A DNA stretch of 64,000 nucleotides from Lepidonotus clava (Eukaryota; Annelida; Polychaeta; Phyllodocida; Polynoidae). Positions 48,565 through 61,000 of the stretch are shown here, one piece after another; positions within the stretch are counted from its first letter, which is position 1, and the number at the start of each line of letters is the position of its first letter. The translations under genes were made by a program, and so were the position numbers. The stretch lies in the NCBI GenBank assembly GCA_936440205.1, contig OW387143.1, forward strand, positions 32,314,949 to 32,378,948, given 5' to 3'. The notes below the pieces were generated by a model. It saw only the letters and a program-made list of their open reading frames with translations, did not search any database and was not told the DNA's origin.

Positions 48565-48605
48565 TGCCTACCCCCCACCCCCACCCCTTCCCCCTCCTCC
48601 AGTGT
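48565..48605 (-). other. C-rich tract with G-quadruplex potential on the minus strand
   Basis: CCCCCCACCCCCACCCC, TTCCCCC and TCCTCC provide at least four C runs within 40 bp, so the complementary strand satisfies a G-quadruplex pattern. Confidence 0.5.
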
Positions 48606-50954
48606 TCCTCATTCCCCCTATGGTTTGTTTACAGCTCATAAGGCTTTTGTTGCCTGACACTGCCGCCGGCTGTGGGGGATATTGTATGATGGATGGGTGT
48701 AAGTGATCTAGGCGTGGGGCTGTAGGCGCAGACCGCTGGGCCGGGGGGGTAGGCCACCTCTGTTTGGGTGTCCTCTGAACTCGGGGATACTGTACCTTGA
48801 CCCTTACCCTGTGGGGAGTGTGTTGGGGGTGGAGGAAAAAGGGGGGGCACTGCTGGGTCAATTGGATCTGCGGCAGACTTTTAGTGTTTTTCTAGCTGGC
48901 ATTGCTATCTTTGAAAAGGGGAGAGGAGGAAATACGTTATAATTATAGTGATAGTAGTGTAATTGGACACTATCTTTTTTTCACTAAAATAGAGTGTTAA
49001 ATCTCAATTTAATTGACTGATTAAATTCAACTTTTATCTGTATTTTCCTTCACGTGAGCGAACATTTTTTCATAAAACCATACCATTTTTGGTCGATTGA
49101 ACGACCTGATTCTTATCAGATGAAGTAGTGAACGAGTGTATGACTCAAAATTACAAACTTATCTCCACATATTGCTCCAGTAAGACTTCATGCTAGTAAA
49201 ATGTGACTAGTACAATAAATAAACAATAATACAAGGATAGACTATATACCCTTTAGTCTGACTGCCCCTATTCTCACAGTCCCAGTATCCCGCAGCTGAC
49301 TCAGATCTGTCTGTCTACTGTCCCAGAAAACGTCCACCACCTTTTAGTACCAAAAAGGTCCAGGTTAGGGGCCTGTGTAAATATTGTCTCCTGAAGGTCA
49401 TAGAGACTGGAGGTTGTGCCGATCTAGGCCAGGGATGCGAGGCCCGGCGAACTATACCTACAACTTGCATGTCTGTATTCAAGCTTTATTTCAGTTGAAA
49501 ATTCTGATGCTTGTGACTTTAAAGTTTCTCCACAAAGCCTCCCTCCCACACATAAGACAATATTCTTGTGACTGGAAAATGTTGAATCTTGGGGAAAAAT
49601 ATACTTATTTGACCTTTTCGCTGTAATATTCAATGACATAAAAACCAGAAGAGAACTGTTTATTCTTGCCGCATCACAGCAATATATGGTTACATATGTA
49701 ATTGAAGATCTAAATTACCTGGTACATCAGTCTGTTGATTAATGCTCTAGATATATGGATCCTAGAAAACAACTCCTGATACATGGCTGTATCAATCAGT
49801 AAGCATTGAATAATAGCTCCGGAACTCATGAAAACCATGGATAATAATTGGTCTTAACATTTTAGACAATGCAGCTACATTATAATGGTGAATTCACGTA
49901 TTATTGCATTGCCAATAAGCGAAAAACAACAAGAAATATTGTTTTCGTAGACCTACATTTATTTTTGTTATCGGCAGATTCATAGCAGATTCACCCCTCC
50001 TGTGATGGGTCTTGTGTGTAATCTGGTGCATGTTGTATCTTACTCAGACCCCATCGTTATCTGTGTCACTGCTGCCTGTGCCAGTGGGAGTTCAAGTGTC
50101 CAATGTGAGCACATGGGCAAGTACTTAGAGAATGACTCAGTAAATCCAATTATATGATTCTATGACAGTGTTGTCACTCAATGTGGGGATATTGATTTTA
50201 GTAGAATGTTACTCATCAAATGTGTTATTCATTGTTTTCCATAAAAAGAAAATACACCATTAGAACTGATAAAGTACATCTAGGTAATAAGATATTTTCA
50301 AGCAAACACACCTATGTTCCTTACTGTGTTGAAAACAATTCTGACTCTACGTTCTGAGGCCCAGTATCCTAACCCCAGTCAAAGATGGACTCTATTTCTG
50401 TTAAAAACTTTCTAGAAATATTGACTTCCCGCGCCGGTTCACACAGCGAGCGGTCTGTTCGGCCATCTACCCTCGCCCCGCCGCACACCTAATGGTATTA
50501 CCCACATCCGTCTTAAGGCGCATTCACACAGAGCATCAAGAGCAGGCAATGCGGGGCAACTGCAATACTGATGCAGATTTGCTGCATATCAGTGATGTAT
50601 TACCACGGATTTCAGTGGATTTCAGTGATGTTGTATTTTGAGACTCCTGTGTAATAATGTGTGGTAGTGGGATATGAGTTTGCAAGTCATCAATTGAGCA
50701 TTAACAACTTGACCTTAATGCCTCCGTGGTGTGCTGCTAGAATTTAAAAATCACCCAAGTATATTTCAGTTACAGGGACTCACAGTTCACCAAATTACGT
50801 ACATTTCAGTTCAATTAAAATAAGGACAAGAGTCCATCCAATAGAACATAATAATACTGGTCATGTTCCATACAAAAAAAAATGGTAGTAAACCACTACG
50901 ACCACAAGTGAGATAATGTAGCTAGTTTCTTGAATGATACATGTATCAGTAACT
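48606..50954. other. Intronic DNA, no gene recognised
   Basis: Moderately GC-rich to about 48860, then AT-rich. A GC patch at 50430-50530 (CCCGCGCCGGTTC, CTCGCCCCGCCGC) stands out. Nothing else was recognised. Confidence 0.45.
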
Positions 50955-51062
50955 GTATAAAGAGATATTTGTATCAGTTAAGGTTGTATCGCTTAGTGTG
51001 AGTGGGTATATAAAGAGATATTTGTACCAGTTAAGGTTGTATCGCTCAGTGTGAGTGGGCCT
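50955..51062. repeat. Tandem duplication, 53-bp period
   Basis: TATAAAGAGATATTTGTA(T/C)CAGTTAAGG followed by TTGTATCGCT(T/C)AGTGTGAGTGGG occurs twice, starting at 50956 and 51009. Confidence 0.92.
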
Positions 51063-52655
51063 TCCCCACACTTTGCTAGTAGTAGATCAGAAGGACATTG
51101 ATCTCAGGCAAAGGCACCCGGTCATTCCTGCCTTCTCCCGACTTCGAAGATTAGAATTTTTGTTGCTCACAAACCGCAGAACAAGCTTAACAAGTGTTAA
51201 GGCCATGTCTTTAAATCAGTTCTTGTTAAAAGAAATCATATAGTTCAATGCCCTGGTTCAATGCAAAAGAAATACTGAACACTGCCCACCTTGGTTTTAG
51301 ACTGTCATTTGTGATTAAACTTGATGTAGCGCAGATTGAACAGGGTGAAATATTATGTTTTGCTCCTATCTAGCAATCTGGTAAAAACATCAATCACAAA
51401 TATTATAGTTTGTCGGGATATAAAATGATAATTGTTAAATGTCAGATAACTTTTTTTTTTATAGAATTGCACATTGTCACGGTACGGTGTAGCTAAAGCA
51501 ATATACACTCTCACCAACTGACCGACCGCCGAGCCATTCTGTGCAGAGTCGGACAATAGCAGTCACTGGTTGGCATAAAATTATCAAATATGTTTGACAT
51601 GGATTGGTGCTCCCATCAGGGCTCCCGTTGGCTGACTCCGAGTGAACAAGGGATACCTACACACTGTCGGCCTAGAAACCAGTGCAGAGATCGGTGGAAA
51701 ACTAGCACTGATTTGTATAACGACTTACAGGTCGACTGTATGATAAACGGCGTGTGGGTATCGGGCCTAAGAGTTGTCAATGATTGACTCAGCCACGAGT
51801 TGATGTAACAAAGAGGCTGCCTGGAGTGTGTCCTCCTGTAATGACATCACCAGGGAGGAGGAGTGTAGGGTTACTGATAAAGGGGTGACTGGACTGATCA
51901 CATCCACTGTCAGGGTGAATCACCGGGAAACAAGGCTCGCGAATTAAAGTGTCAGATTGTCTGAAATGCATAGGGGCCTAGATTTTGGTAGATATTTGCT
52001 TATATTTGCATGACCTATCTGACTATCTGGGCCGATATCTTCGTAACTAATTTGGCTAATCAGGGGAATTCTAATTTGTGTCTAATGACTAGAAATAGTG
52101 TCTATCATGAATACATTCTACACCTAATAATTTCTCTTTGAGACTGTTTTGCAATAACACAACTGGTTTTAGTAAAAGATAACATTGTTGATCTTGAGAC
52201 ACTAATCACAATTTCCCTGATCGCTGGATTAGTTACAAAGATATGGGTCCTGTTAGGTCAAGGCTTCGGGAATATGATTACTATGTAATGGTGGCATAGC
52301 GATGTTCTCTTGTTTAAGTTTACACTAAGAGCAGTTCATTTTTACCAGCCGGTTTGCATTTTAAACAGTGGCCTGCCACCACATTAAAAAGAGACGTTGT
52401 AGCAGTGTGATATTAAACTATTTAATCACACCCATGAACAACGTGGTGCCGTTTTACGAGCTGGTTCTCCGACATGACATGTTATGTTTAGTGTTACTGT
52501 TTTAACAAAAACAGGTTAAGCATCGGTTTTTCTTTCGAGACTCCCCCTTAAAATGTTGAATCAATATAATCTTGAGTTTTTTCAGGAAAGGATTATTGTA
52601 CTTGGAAATGTAAGACAAACTTGGAACTGACAGGTTGGCTAGCGTGAAATGGTCA
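51063..52655. other. AT-rich intronic DNA, no gene recognised
   Basis: Short chance frames only. A T run near 51451. A GC-richer part lies at 51590-51920 without splice-bounded coding sequence. Confidence 0.45.
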
Positions 52656-52659
52656 CTTT

Positions 52660-52725
52660 CATGTGTGGGTAGAAAATAGGTCACATGTCATGCTTGTGTG
52701 ACTTCATGACCCATTCCTACACATG
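52660..52725. repeat. Imperfect inverted repeat
   Basis: CATGTGTGGGTAGAAAATAG and GTCA on the left pair imperfectly with TGACCCATTCCTACACATG (52707-52725) on the right across a loop of about 23 nt. It lies among several GGTCAC/TGACC words. Hairpin or remnant element. Confidence 0.5.
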
Positions 52726-53324
52726 AGTGACTCTGAGTTATAGAGGTCACGTCATGCTACTGACCTACTTAATATGCGTTATATTTAATAGATGTTGCAT
52801 CCATAAATTTGTATTCGTAGATATTTTAGTTCCTGACATTTATATTGCCATCTTATCTTAATGTAATTACCCCTCGAGTGATTGTCACAAAATGATGTTG
52901 AAGAAGCAGTCAATCAAAATTACTGATGGGTACCTTGAATTAAAAGCACGTTTCTACACAATTTTTGCCTGATGCATTTATTTGCACCAAACTCGTCCTA
53001 CGTTATCCCACAAAAGCAAATGTAATAGATTGAATTACGTGATAATGCCATTGACTCATGTCATTAATGAAGATGGATGAGAGATAAATTCCATGATATA
53101 GCCAACACAAACACTCTTGCACTGTTGCAGTAATATTTTAAATTGCTCAGAGTAAATGTTACTGCAATTCTGATAGTGGTAAAATGTTAGGCACAATAGA
53201 GGATGAGCAATATTTGTTTGACATTGCCATGCCCAATCAGTATTGCCATGTTTGGCTTTTCATCATTTATAGATATTAAGGAAGTGAATCCCCCATCCAT
53301 TGCGTAGAATGAAGCAGTGTTTTG

Positions 53325-53392
53325 AGAACTACCCTCTGCTCTTCCTGAAACTAAAGTCTTCTTCTTACATTTTATTGGTCAGAGGTAGTTCT
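53325..53392. repeat. Inverted repeat with 13-bp arms
   Basis: AGAACTACCCTCTG (53325-53338) pairs with CAGAGGTAGTTCT (53380-53392) with one bulged C, around a 41-nt loop. Could be a hairpin or the ends of a tiny inverted-repeat element. Confidence 0.55.
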
Positions 53393-53464
53393 GTAAACCA
53401 ATGGTCTTAGACGGTCAAAATTCTATGGACCATCCTAGTTTCAGTTGCATCAAAATGCCGCCTT

Positions 53465-53545
53465 ATGTCCTTTGCCCTGGATCAAACCAAGGATCTTTGG
53501 ACCAGTGGACCAATACTCCACTAACTGGGCCAATTATTCTGTCCC
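53465..53545 (-). repeat. tRNA-derived SINE head or tRNA pseudogene, minus strand
   Basis: On the minus strand TTGGCCCAGTTAGTGG (A-box-like), an anticodon-arm-like GGTCCACTGGTCC, then CTTGGTTTGATCCAGGG (B-box-like) occur in tRNA order and at tRNA-like spacing. The acceptor stem does not close well by eye, so a SINE head or decayed tRNA copy is likelier than a working tRNA gene. Confidence 0.45.
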
Positions 53546-55250
53546 AGTGACAGAGAGCTGCTCCATAGATTGACACATAGCGTAACGAGCCCGCTGCACC
53601 CGACCGACTCAGCGGACTGATTTGACATTAATGGCCACCTAATGAGTGCCATTCATGGAACAGGTAAATATTTAATGGCAAACTCAAAATGGGTCACTAT
53701 GCATATGGGTTTCTAGACCCTAAACCCCAAAGGCACAATCCGTGACCAAAAAAGTAATTTAAGAAATTTACACAATGGAATTTGCTAACTCAAGCATTGC
53801 TTTAAGTCAAAAGATTCGAATACTGTTCTCTTATAAAGATAAGTATGTTAATTGGTAGAATGATTTACAACTGCATGCACATAATACAATTCTTTCAGGC
53901 TTGCACCACCCATCCAGAACCCTGAAACGTATGGTATTTAAGGCATAGGAAAGCGATCAGAGCACTGGTCCCAGAGGCTTATCTATATTGGATGGGGAAA
54001 ACTTAATCCGAAAAGGCTTACATGGAGTGGAAGCATTTGACTTCCATAATTCACAACATGCTTTGAATAGGTACTTCTCTTTAATCCTTTTGAAAATGAA
54101 GCATACTGTTGAAGTGGCTTTTAGAAACTGTGGTGGAATGCTTTTATCAGGCTTACTGATTAGTTGTTAAAGGGAGAAAAACGTTGAATACAAAAAGATT
54201 GAATTACTTATATATAGTCATTGAGCAGCTTATCTATACTCTTTTCCGCATTTAAGGTATATGCTTAATCCAGTTCAATTGTTTACATCAAGCAAGTTTA
54301 AATTGTCGAAAATTAGAATTTGCGTCTTAGCTTCATTGAGTGTGTCCTGCAATAAGATAAATCCATTTTGATTGACATTTCATTGCATTACAATGTTACT
54401 TCCACTGCAGATTTTCAGACTTTTCTGGTATCCTGGCTGAGTTCAGTGACATCAGAATTGAAGTTTCAAATTCAATTTATCACCAGTCTGATAAAAGTTG
54501 ACATTGATACTGGTGAAAAGGTTCACTTTTAACACTAACCAATGTTTTACTAAGCTCGCCCAATGGCCCGTGTTGGAGCTGTCCGCATCAATCTCCAGCC
54601 CTGTTTTTCTTGATAATGTCATTGGAAATTTGTCGCGAATCGATGACTCAAAGCCTGTTCATATTTAGAGATGCACTGTGCCTCATCCCCTTTTTGATCG
54701 AAAATTTTGGGATGCTGTGCAAAATGACTTTTTGATTAAAGATGGATTACATAAATGCTGTCATGAGCTTCATCATGTATTTGGTATTTTAATTCTTTGG
54801 CAAGACTATCTATGAGATCGCAGGTTCAAATGTCACCCCCTGCTAAGGAAAATTAACTATCCCTATTATTCATTACGGTTCATAAATGCACCCAGTAGTA
54901 TATCAATTGGAGAAAAGGCCCTGAGAAAGAAATACCATGATAGCAGGTAGTCTAGAAAAATATATGTTGTAAATGGAATATCTATAAACATCTAATCAAA
55001 TAAAATTGTCATAGTGTTAAGAATATATATATACATAAACTTTGTGGCCAGCAATTGACACACTATCATTGCAATACCAACCCACACCCCTATCTACCAA
55101 TGTATTATCGTGAAGGCATCGATGGCTCAAAATACTCTGTGTGAACAGGTCTTTGGGGTAGGCACGACACACCGGGGTTATGTGACAGAGAGCGATTGAC
55201 TCCGTGTTCAACCTCACCAGTCATCAAATAAAAATGTATTATTTGATGGA
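53546..55250. other. AT-rich intronic DNA, no gene recognised
   Basis: A further B-box-like CAGGTTCAAATG lies near 54821 without an A box. No coding exon is supported. Confidence 0.45.
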
Positions 55251-55254
55251 GCGC

Positions 55255-55518
55255 AAAGGACAAGGCCCAGAGCCAGGCTGGGTGGCATGCAATAACCTCA
55301 TCTGAGGGGGTGAGGGCTCTGAGAGGGCTGTTACTGGAGTGCTCACTGAGTGTTGGCATTATAAAGCGCCGAGTGTTGACCAAAGGACAAGGCCTCTAGA
55401 CAGATTAGGTGGCATGCAATAACCTCATCTGAGGGGGTGAGGGCTCAGAGAGGGCTGTTACTGGAGTGCTCACTGAGTGTTGGCATTATAAAGCGCTGAG
55501 TGTTGACCAAAGGACAAG
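55255..55518. repeat. Near-identical tandem duplication, 127-bp period
   Basis: AAAGGACAAGGCC starts units at 55255 and 55382. Both continue with GGTGGCATGCAATAACCTCA, TCTGAGGGGGTGAGGGCTC, GAGAGGGCTGTTACTGGAGT and GGCATTATAAAGCGC. Only the first 30 bp or so of the units differ noticeably, so the duplication is recent. Confidence 0.95.
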
Positions 55519-56572
55519 AAGTTATACTTTGAAAAGTATTAAAAATAGATCTTTAAATATGTATGAATGACAAAGAACCCTGTGAGTAAATAACTCAATT
55601 CTACTCCTGAGATCTTTGTACTGCATGCAGTATGAATACATCCAAACCCGGACCGAAATGCAGTGGGCATTCAGTGTGTACTGAGTACAGAATTAGTGTG
55701 AGCTTGCAGTATCAGTTTAGTGGGAAATCAGTGGAAATACAGTGGATGAATAGTGGGAAATTAGTATGTCCGAAATATTTAAATGAGTTAGAGTGTGAAT
55801 GCAGTACCATTTCAATAGCTAATTTAAAAAATTCGGGCATACTGATTTAGGAAGTGTCCACTTCCATTTGTTCCGGGAATAGTCTTAGGTTTAATTTGTT
55901 TACACTTGATAAGAATGTACTTCAGAAAAACAAAAACTACCAGTCATTGCCTTTACCAAATCCAGGCGAGGCTAATAATATAATTTAACCATTATTGCAA
56001 GTGTTTGCTATCTCAAGAGACAAATTCAGTAAATCTACATTCCGCATGCTATAGGCGTGTGAGTGTCGTGGCCACGGCCACTTTGCTCATAGTCGTACAA
56101 CCCACCGATACTATCGATCAGCAATATATTAGACTGTATCATGGACTCCGTGCTGTTTAACTTTATGGACCAAGCGCTACCCAAAAGATGTCCTTTTCAT
56201 GAGCCCACACACGTTCTCATGTATTTTAAGATGATAAGAAGGATTTTATCTTTCCACCAATTAATAAAGACATGAAAGTGTAGTATCCTTTATTTTGACG
56301 CTTTGTCGCACAGGGGAAGGAGGGCAATTAGATACAGTTTTTGTCAGAATATTGATCAAATCATTGACTCCATTTAACCCAAATCTACTCCATTTCCTAA
56401 TGTATTAATTTGCTAAATGTTTCAGTAGCCATGATGCAAGTGCATGTTCTTTTTTGAATGTGGTAAATGTATTTACACAGTTAACAGGTTGTGCCGTCAT
56501 TAATAAAATTGTTATTTGTGATTCCTATAATACCAATATCATGTATTTAAAATCATTTTCCTCCATTTGCAG
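55519..56572. other. AT-rich intronic DNA up to recursive splice site 4
   Basis: A loose repetition of CAGTGGGAATTCAGTGTGT-like words occurs at 55660-55800 (AGTGGGAAATCAGTGG, AGTGGGAAATTAGT). The 3' end is the acceptor TCATTTTCCTCCATTTGCAG. No gene recognised. Confidence 0.5.
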
Positions 56573-56626
56573 GTAAGTCTTGACCATGCTATATGCATAA
56601 ATCAACAACGATGAATCTTCAAAATA
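56573..56626 (+). other. Recursive splice site 4 with its RS-exon (54 nt)
   Basis: The acceptor TTTTCCTCCATTTGCAG ends at 56572 and is followed immediately by GTAAGTCTTG, the same ten bases that begin RS-exon 3. A second donor starts at 56627 in the context CAAAATA|GTGAGTGAC, giving a 54-nt RS-exon. A TGCATG (Rbfox-type) motif lies about 13 nt after that donor. From here to the coding exon is 6.3 kb, the last splicing step. Its inner sequence differs from RS-exons 1 and 3. Confidence 0.72.
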
Positions 56627-57251
56627 GTGAGTGACACTTTGCATGTTATTTAGCGATTACTTCGATTAGCAGAAAAAATAAGATATCTGTCTTAATATAA
56701 ACATGCCTTTGACAAGAATCAGGATTGCGGGAAACGTTTATATAATTCCTGTCGTAGATAAGTAGTGAATATGAAGAGACATAATGTAAGCAGTGTTAAG
56801 GATTACCTAGCACTAAGCCGATTATGTATAACACGCCACAACGAGGTGGGCCTAGGCATGGATTACAAGGATTATGATGTTCTGGAATATCAAGTTCATG
56901 AATAAAAAGAATCGACAGTCAGATTAAATCCCAGTAATCACACCCGAAAGGCATGCTTGGATGGAAAACTATATCCATGTCTTAGAAAAATAAAAACGTA
57001 AAGGAGGACACACACTTACTGTTCTATCAGAAGTAAGAGGCATTACATTTTGTAAGGCGTTATCTTAAAAACACAGTGTATTCTTTAAAATGTTTGTTGT
57101 TGGTGGGTTTCATGATAGAATTTGAGGAAATGACATGTCTGCTAAATCTCATAACCCATGCGGAGATTTAAAAAAAAAAAAGTGATGCTTGCATGATACG
57201 GAGAACATTTGTTAAGCACACAGAAATATTTCTTTGGCTGTCCATACATAA

Positions 57252-57274
57252 TTTTTTTTTTTTTTTTTTTTTTT
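57252..57274 (+). repeat. T23 homopolymer
   Basis: A run of about 23 T. It could be the poly(A) tail of a minus-strand retroposed sequence, but no target-site duplication was found. Confidence 0.6.
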
Positions 57275-57493
57275 ACCAAGGCGACATGTCAGCTACATCT
57301 ACCTTCCTTGAACTCCACCTGGTAAACCATACCTTTAGCTTCAATACCAAAAAAAATGTACTCTTTTTTTCACGAAGATCAAGCACATTGGAAATATTTT
57401 CAGTAGAAAGGAACACGTTGGTTTTCACTGGAAAAGCTCTCCTGAAACATGGCCAAAATATCTATTGAAAGTAAAAATTAAACAAGCTCTGCC

Positions 57494-57575
57494 AGGATGA
57501 TCTCAGAACAATAATCGAACCACAGACCCATGTGTCATTGAAGCAGTGCCGTTACTCCATATCAAGGATTATTCT
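57494..57575 (-). repeat. tRNA-like sequence, minus strand
   Basis: On the minus strand TGGAGTAACGGC (A-box-like) precedes CTGTGGTTCGATTATTG (B-box-like) by about 27 nt, with GGGTCT between as part of an anticodon-stem-like segment. Stem pairing is incomplete, so a SINE head or tRNA pseudogene is the likeliest reading. Confidence 0.35.
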
Positions 57576-57719
57576 TTTCAATTATAAATATGAATTACAT
57601 CTTCATTATGATACATGTGTATCACAGTTTGAGTAGTTTCTAAACATGTATATCCCTAGAACTGTCATAAAAATGCATGAGACAAAAATATATAGAAAGG
57701 GCAATGTATTAATTTAGTT

Positions 57720-58065
57720 CCAATTGAATCTGATGTCCCTTTTTACCAGCAGTAAAATAGTCCCTCTGCTGGGGCTTTTAGGACTTAATCCGACAATAAT
57801 AGCGCTATCAACACCGGCTCAGGCGAGTCAGCCGAGACTAAAGTCGCCAGCACGTTTTATGAGAACATCCATACTCTCTTCTCCAATTTTGATTCATGGG
57901 GTCCCTATTATAAAACCAACCAGCGGCCCTGGCTGCGGGAACCATCGATCGGCCATTGCTGCTACCCGGCGTGTTGGCTTGGACTCACGGAGAGACCAAC
58001 TGGGACATCTGGGCACCAGCGAAAACATCCCCCTCTCCAAGCAGATGGTCGGACTGTGAGTGCAT
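57720..58065 (+). other. GC-richer island with a 111-codon frame; exon or conserved element unclear
   Basis: After AT-rich DNA, GC rises at 57760-58060. A frame of 111 codons is open and ends at GGACTGTGAGTGC, where CTGTGAGTG also resembles a donor, and CTTTTTACCAGCAG could be an acceptor. The product is Ser/Pro/Arg-rich with no recognised domain. It may be an alternative exon between RS4 and the next coding exon, or a conserved non-coding element. Not strong enough to call CDS. Confidence 0.25.
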
Positions 58066-61000
58066 TGCAGGGCATGGATAAAATTTGGATCAAAACTGGG
58101 CTGGGAGATTGAATGCCGATTGCTGCAGCAGCTCAGTTTTATGGTACCATTGATTTCTGTTCTATTTCTTACTTTCTCACTTTTCTTGGAAAGATTGACT
58201 TCAGTATGCATCTTCTATCCATATTGATTTCTTTGCTGAAATATTGGGAAGTTTTTCTCACGCTCATAAAATGAAAATGTCATCTTGACGGTCTTTTTAC
58301 CCACCTAATGAATATCTGGTCAGGACATTGGGGTAAAACAGATTGGGATCTGTCAGTATATCTTGCAAAGATGAAAGCGTTTCTTGGATTTACTTTCATT
58401 CATTTTAGTTATCATTACCAAAGTTTTTAATTTCTTGAACTTCAAATTAATGTAGTGCACATAATAACATATTCATTATTTTCTTACACTGTTACAGGCT
58501 GCAATGCCTCAACTCTATTTCTTTGAATCAGCTCAGGAAATTACCCAGAGAGAATGAAACTCCTTTGCAATTTCCAGTTCTTCCTAGAACACTTTAGACT
58601 ACTCTTTCAAGTTCCCAGTAACTGAATGATCATCAGTGGATAGGCCAAGCCATATAAGGTTACCTTACAAACAGTTGTGGCAGTTGTCAGTTAGTGTTAG
58701 CTCATTTGGATAAATCTGTATTGAGGAGGGGATGGTTGTATGTAAGGGCTCAGTAGGGTGTTATTCGTCGATCAAGGAATTTCCAGGGTTCGTTTGCCAC
58801 AAGTGACTGGCAATCCCGAGCATCAAGATCTGCGTGTTAGAGTGTTCCAGGTTTAAAGTCTCGGAAAATCATATAGTTACTTAAACCCTAAAACTAACCG
58901 CATGCGTCCACTCCAATTAGTTAGTTTCACAAGCTCTTCAGTATATTTGAGTCACAAGAGCGTCTGAAATTCTGAAGAAATATCCACTGGACTTGAACTC
59001 CATTTTACAACACGTTATGATATGCTTCATCATGGCAATATTCTTAGATATTGACCATTCAATTATGTGGTACCCACAAATATAAATATGCATTGATTCA
59101 TCAATAATGTTTCTTTGGAAATATTTTTTTCACACTCACCCATGAAACCTTGAAAAAAACATTACATTACCCTGGAAAATAATCCAATATGCTCAGCCCT
59201 TGACAAGTCTAGGCCATAAGTACCGCTAGAGTGGTAGATAAATACTAGTTATGATTATTACTGCTAGAGGGCAGCACGGAGGCTCCCCACAGGTCAGTGC
59301 AGGGAGACCCCACTTTGTCAATTAATGTTGACAGGCTCATTGAAATGCATTGAAACACGTCAAATAACTCTAGGGATATTGGATCAGGCAGAACCCTCGT
59401 TATTCTGAAGTGGGACAAGTGTTTACACAACCCCTCACTTTCCATGTTCAAGTGTGCGTTTTTTATTAGGATTGTTATCCTTGTCCCCTTGAAATATTGC
59501 AGGCTATCTGTATTCATTGTGATGGTCCACTTGATAACCGAGTAGGGAATCAGGATTATTTCTCTGCGGGCAGTTTTCGATGAATTATTTTGATCATAAT
59601 GTGATCCCGGTTATTGTACAGACCGTTAAATCCTACTCAGAGATTAATTTGGATAGGTTTATGGTTTTCCTGATTTTTTGCAACCTCAGATATGGCTGAG
59701 ATTGTAGCTTAGTTGTAATTTTGAGATTAAATTTTTTATTATGGAATTTGTGACAGACTTAGGTTTATCATTAATTTTCATGGGAATCTTTTCCCTCATA
59801 GCCACAGATTTAGATTTGTGACCATGCACGGAATACAATATACAATAAAATCCAGTGAGACTGGTTATCAAACAGTGAGACACATGTAGCTTATACAAAT
59901 ATGAATAAAGCTACAAAAATAGTTACCCCAGTTGATTCTCTTAATACTCCCCAAACATCAGTGACAAGTTTCAAGAGCCAGTTTATGGTGAACCGTTCAC
60001 TGTAGAAAATGTTATGAATTTCTATCTCGGGGTTGCTCACGATTTGCCAAAGATTGGATTGGTTTCAAAATTTTGTATATCTAACTGAGTATATAACTTT
60101 TACCTTTATTTTTCACATGATTACAGGATTAGAATCTCATGATTATACTACACTATTTAGATTTGAATCTCTACAGCTCGTTGTCTTTTCTTGCTAAGGC
60201 CAAAATTTAAATCCACTCCAATTTTAACACTTATTTTGAAAATTTTCAGAAAACTAGATTAAAAGAAATTTCCTCTCTACACAAACCAGGTCACACGAGG
60301 AAGGTGTCACCTGTCTGAGAAAATAAAATGAATAAATAAAAACAAACATTATAACTAGGCTAGACAAACCTTAGATGCCCCACTGCACTATGACAAGGTG
60401 ACTCAGAAAGGTGTGGTGGTTTGTGAGTTTGCCAGCAGGGGGAGTATATGGCGCTATGGTCACGGTCGGTTGCACACATTTCTGTCCAGCAGATTGGAAC
60501 GCGTCGTTTGTACCAGACATTACGCGTACTTAAAAGACGATAAATTTGTCTAGAAATCTGGAATGGGGCACGGTAGTGTAAGGAAAGGGTAGTTGGGATT
60601 TTTATACATCTGAAATTTTCCATGGCATGCTGAATATGAAGTTTGATGACGGGTTAATGTAAATAGGACTGCACTGGGTTTCTTTTATTGCCCTTTTATG
60701 ATAAAAAAAAATTAACAAAAATATGTTACATTGAGTGTAGTTTCCTTGTAGATGGAGTTGTTATGATGTCAGTAAAAAGGGAAATGTTGGTTAATTTGGC
60801 AAGGATTCCTTTTTGGATTGACACAGCGTGTCATGCACTGATTGGTTGGGGAATTTCTTCTTTACAAAAACATCCCCAAAAGCTTGGCAACAAGTCTCCG
60901 GGCCTAGCTGGGAGAACGGTTAATAGTTCCAAAGCCTTTATGATCAAGTTACTGAGTATCGTGTTTCCTGTATATGGATCGTTACCCATTTTACGACAAA

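Noticed and set aside
53325-53392. microRNA precursor from the 13-bp inverted repeat
   Set aside because: The arms are too short and the loop too large for a typical precursor.
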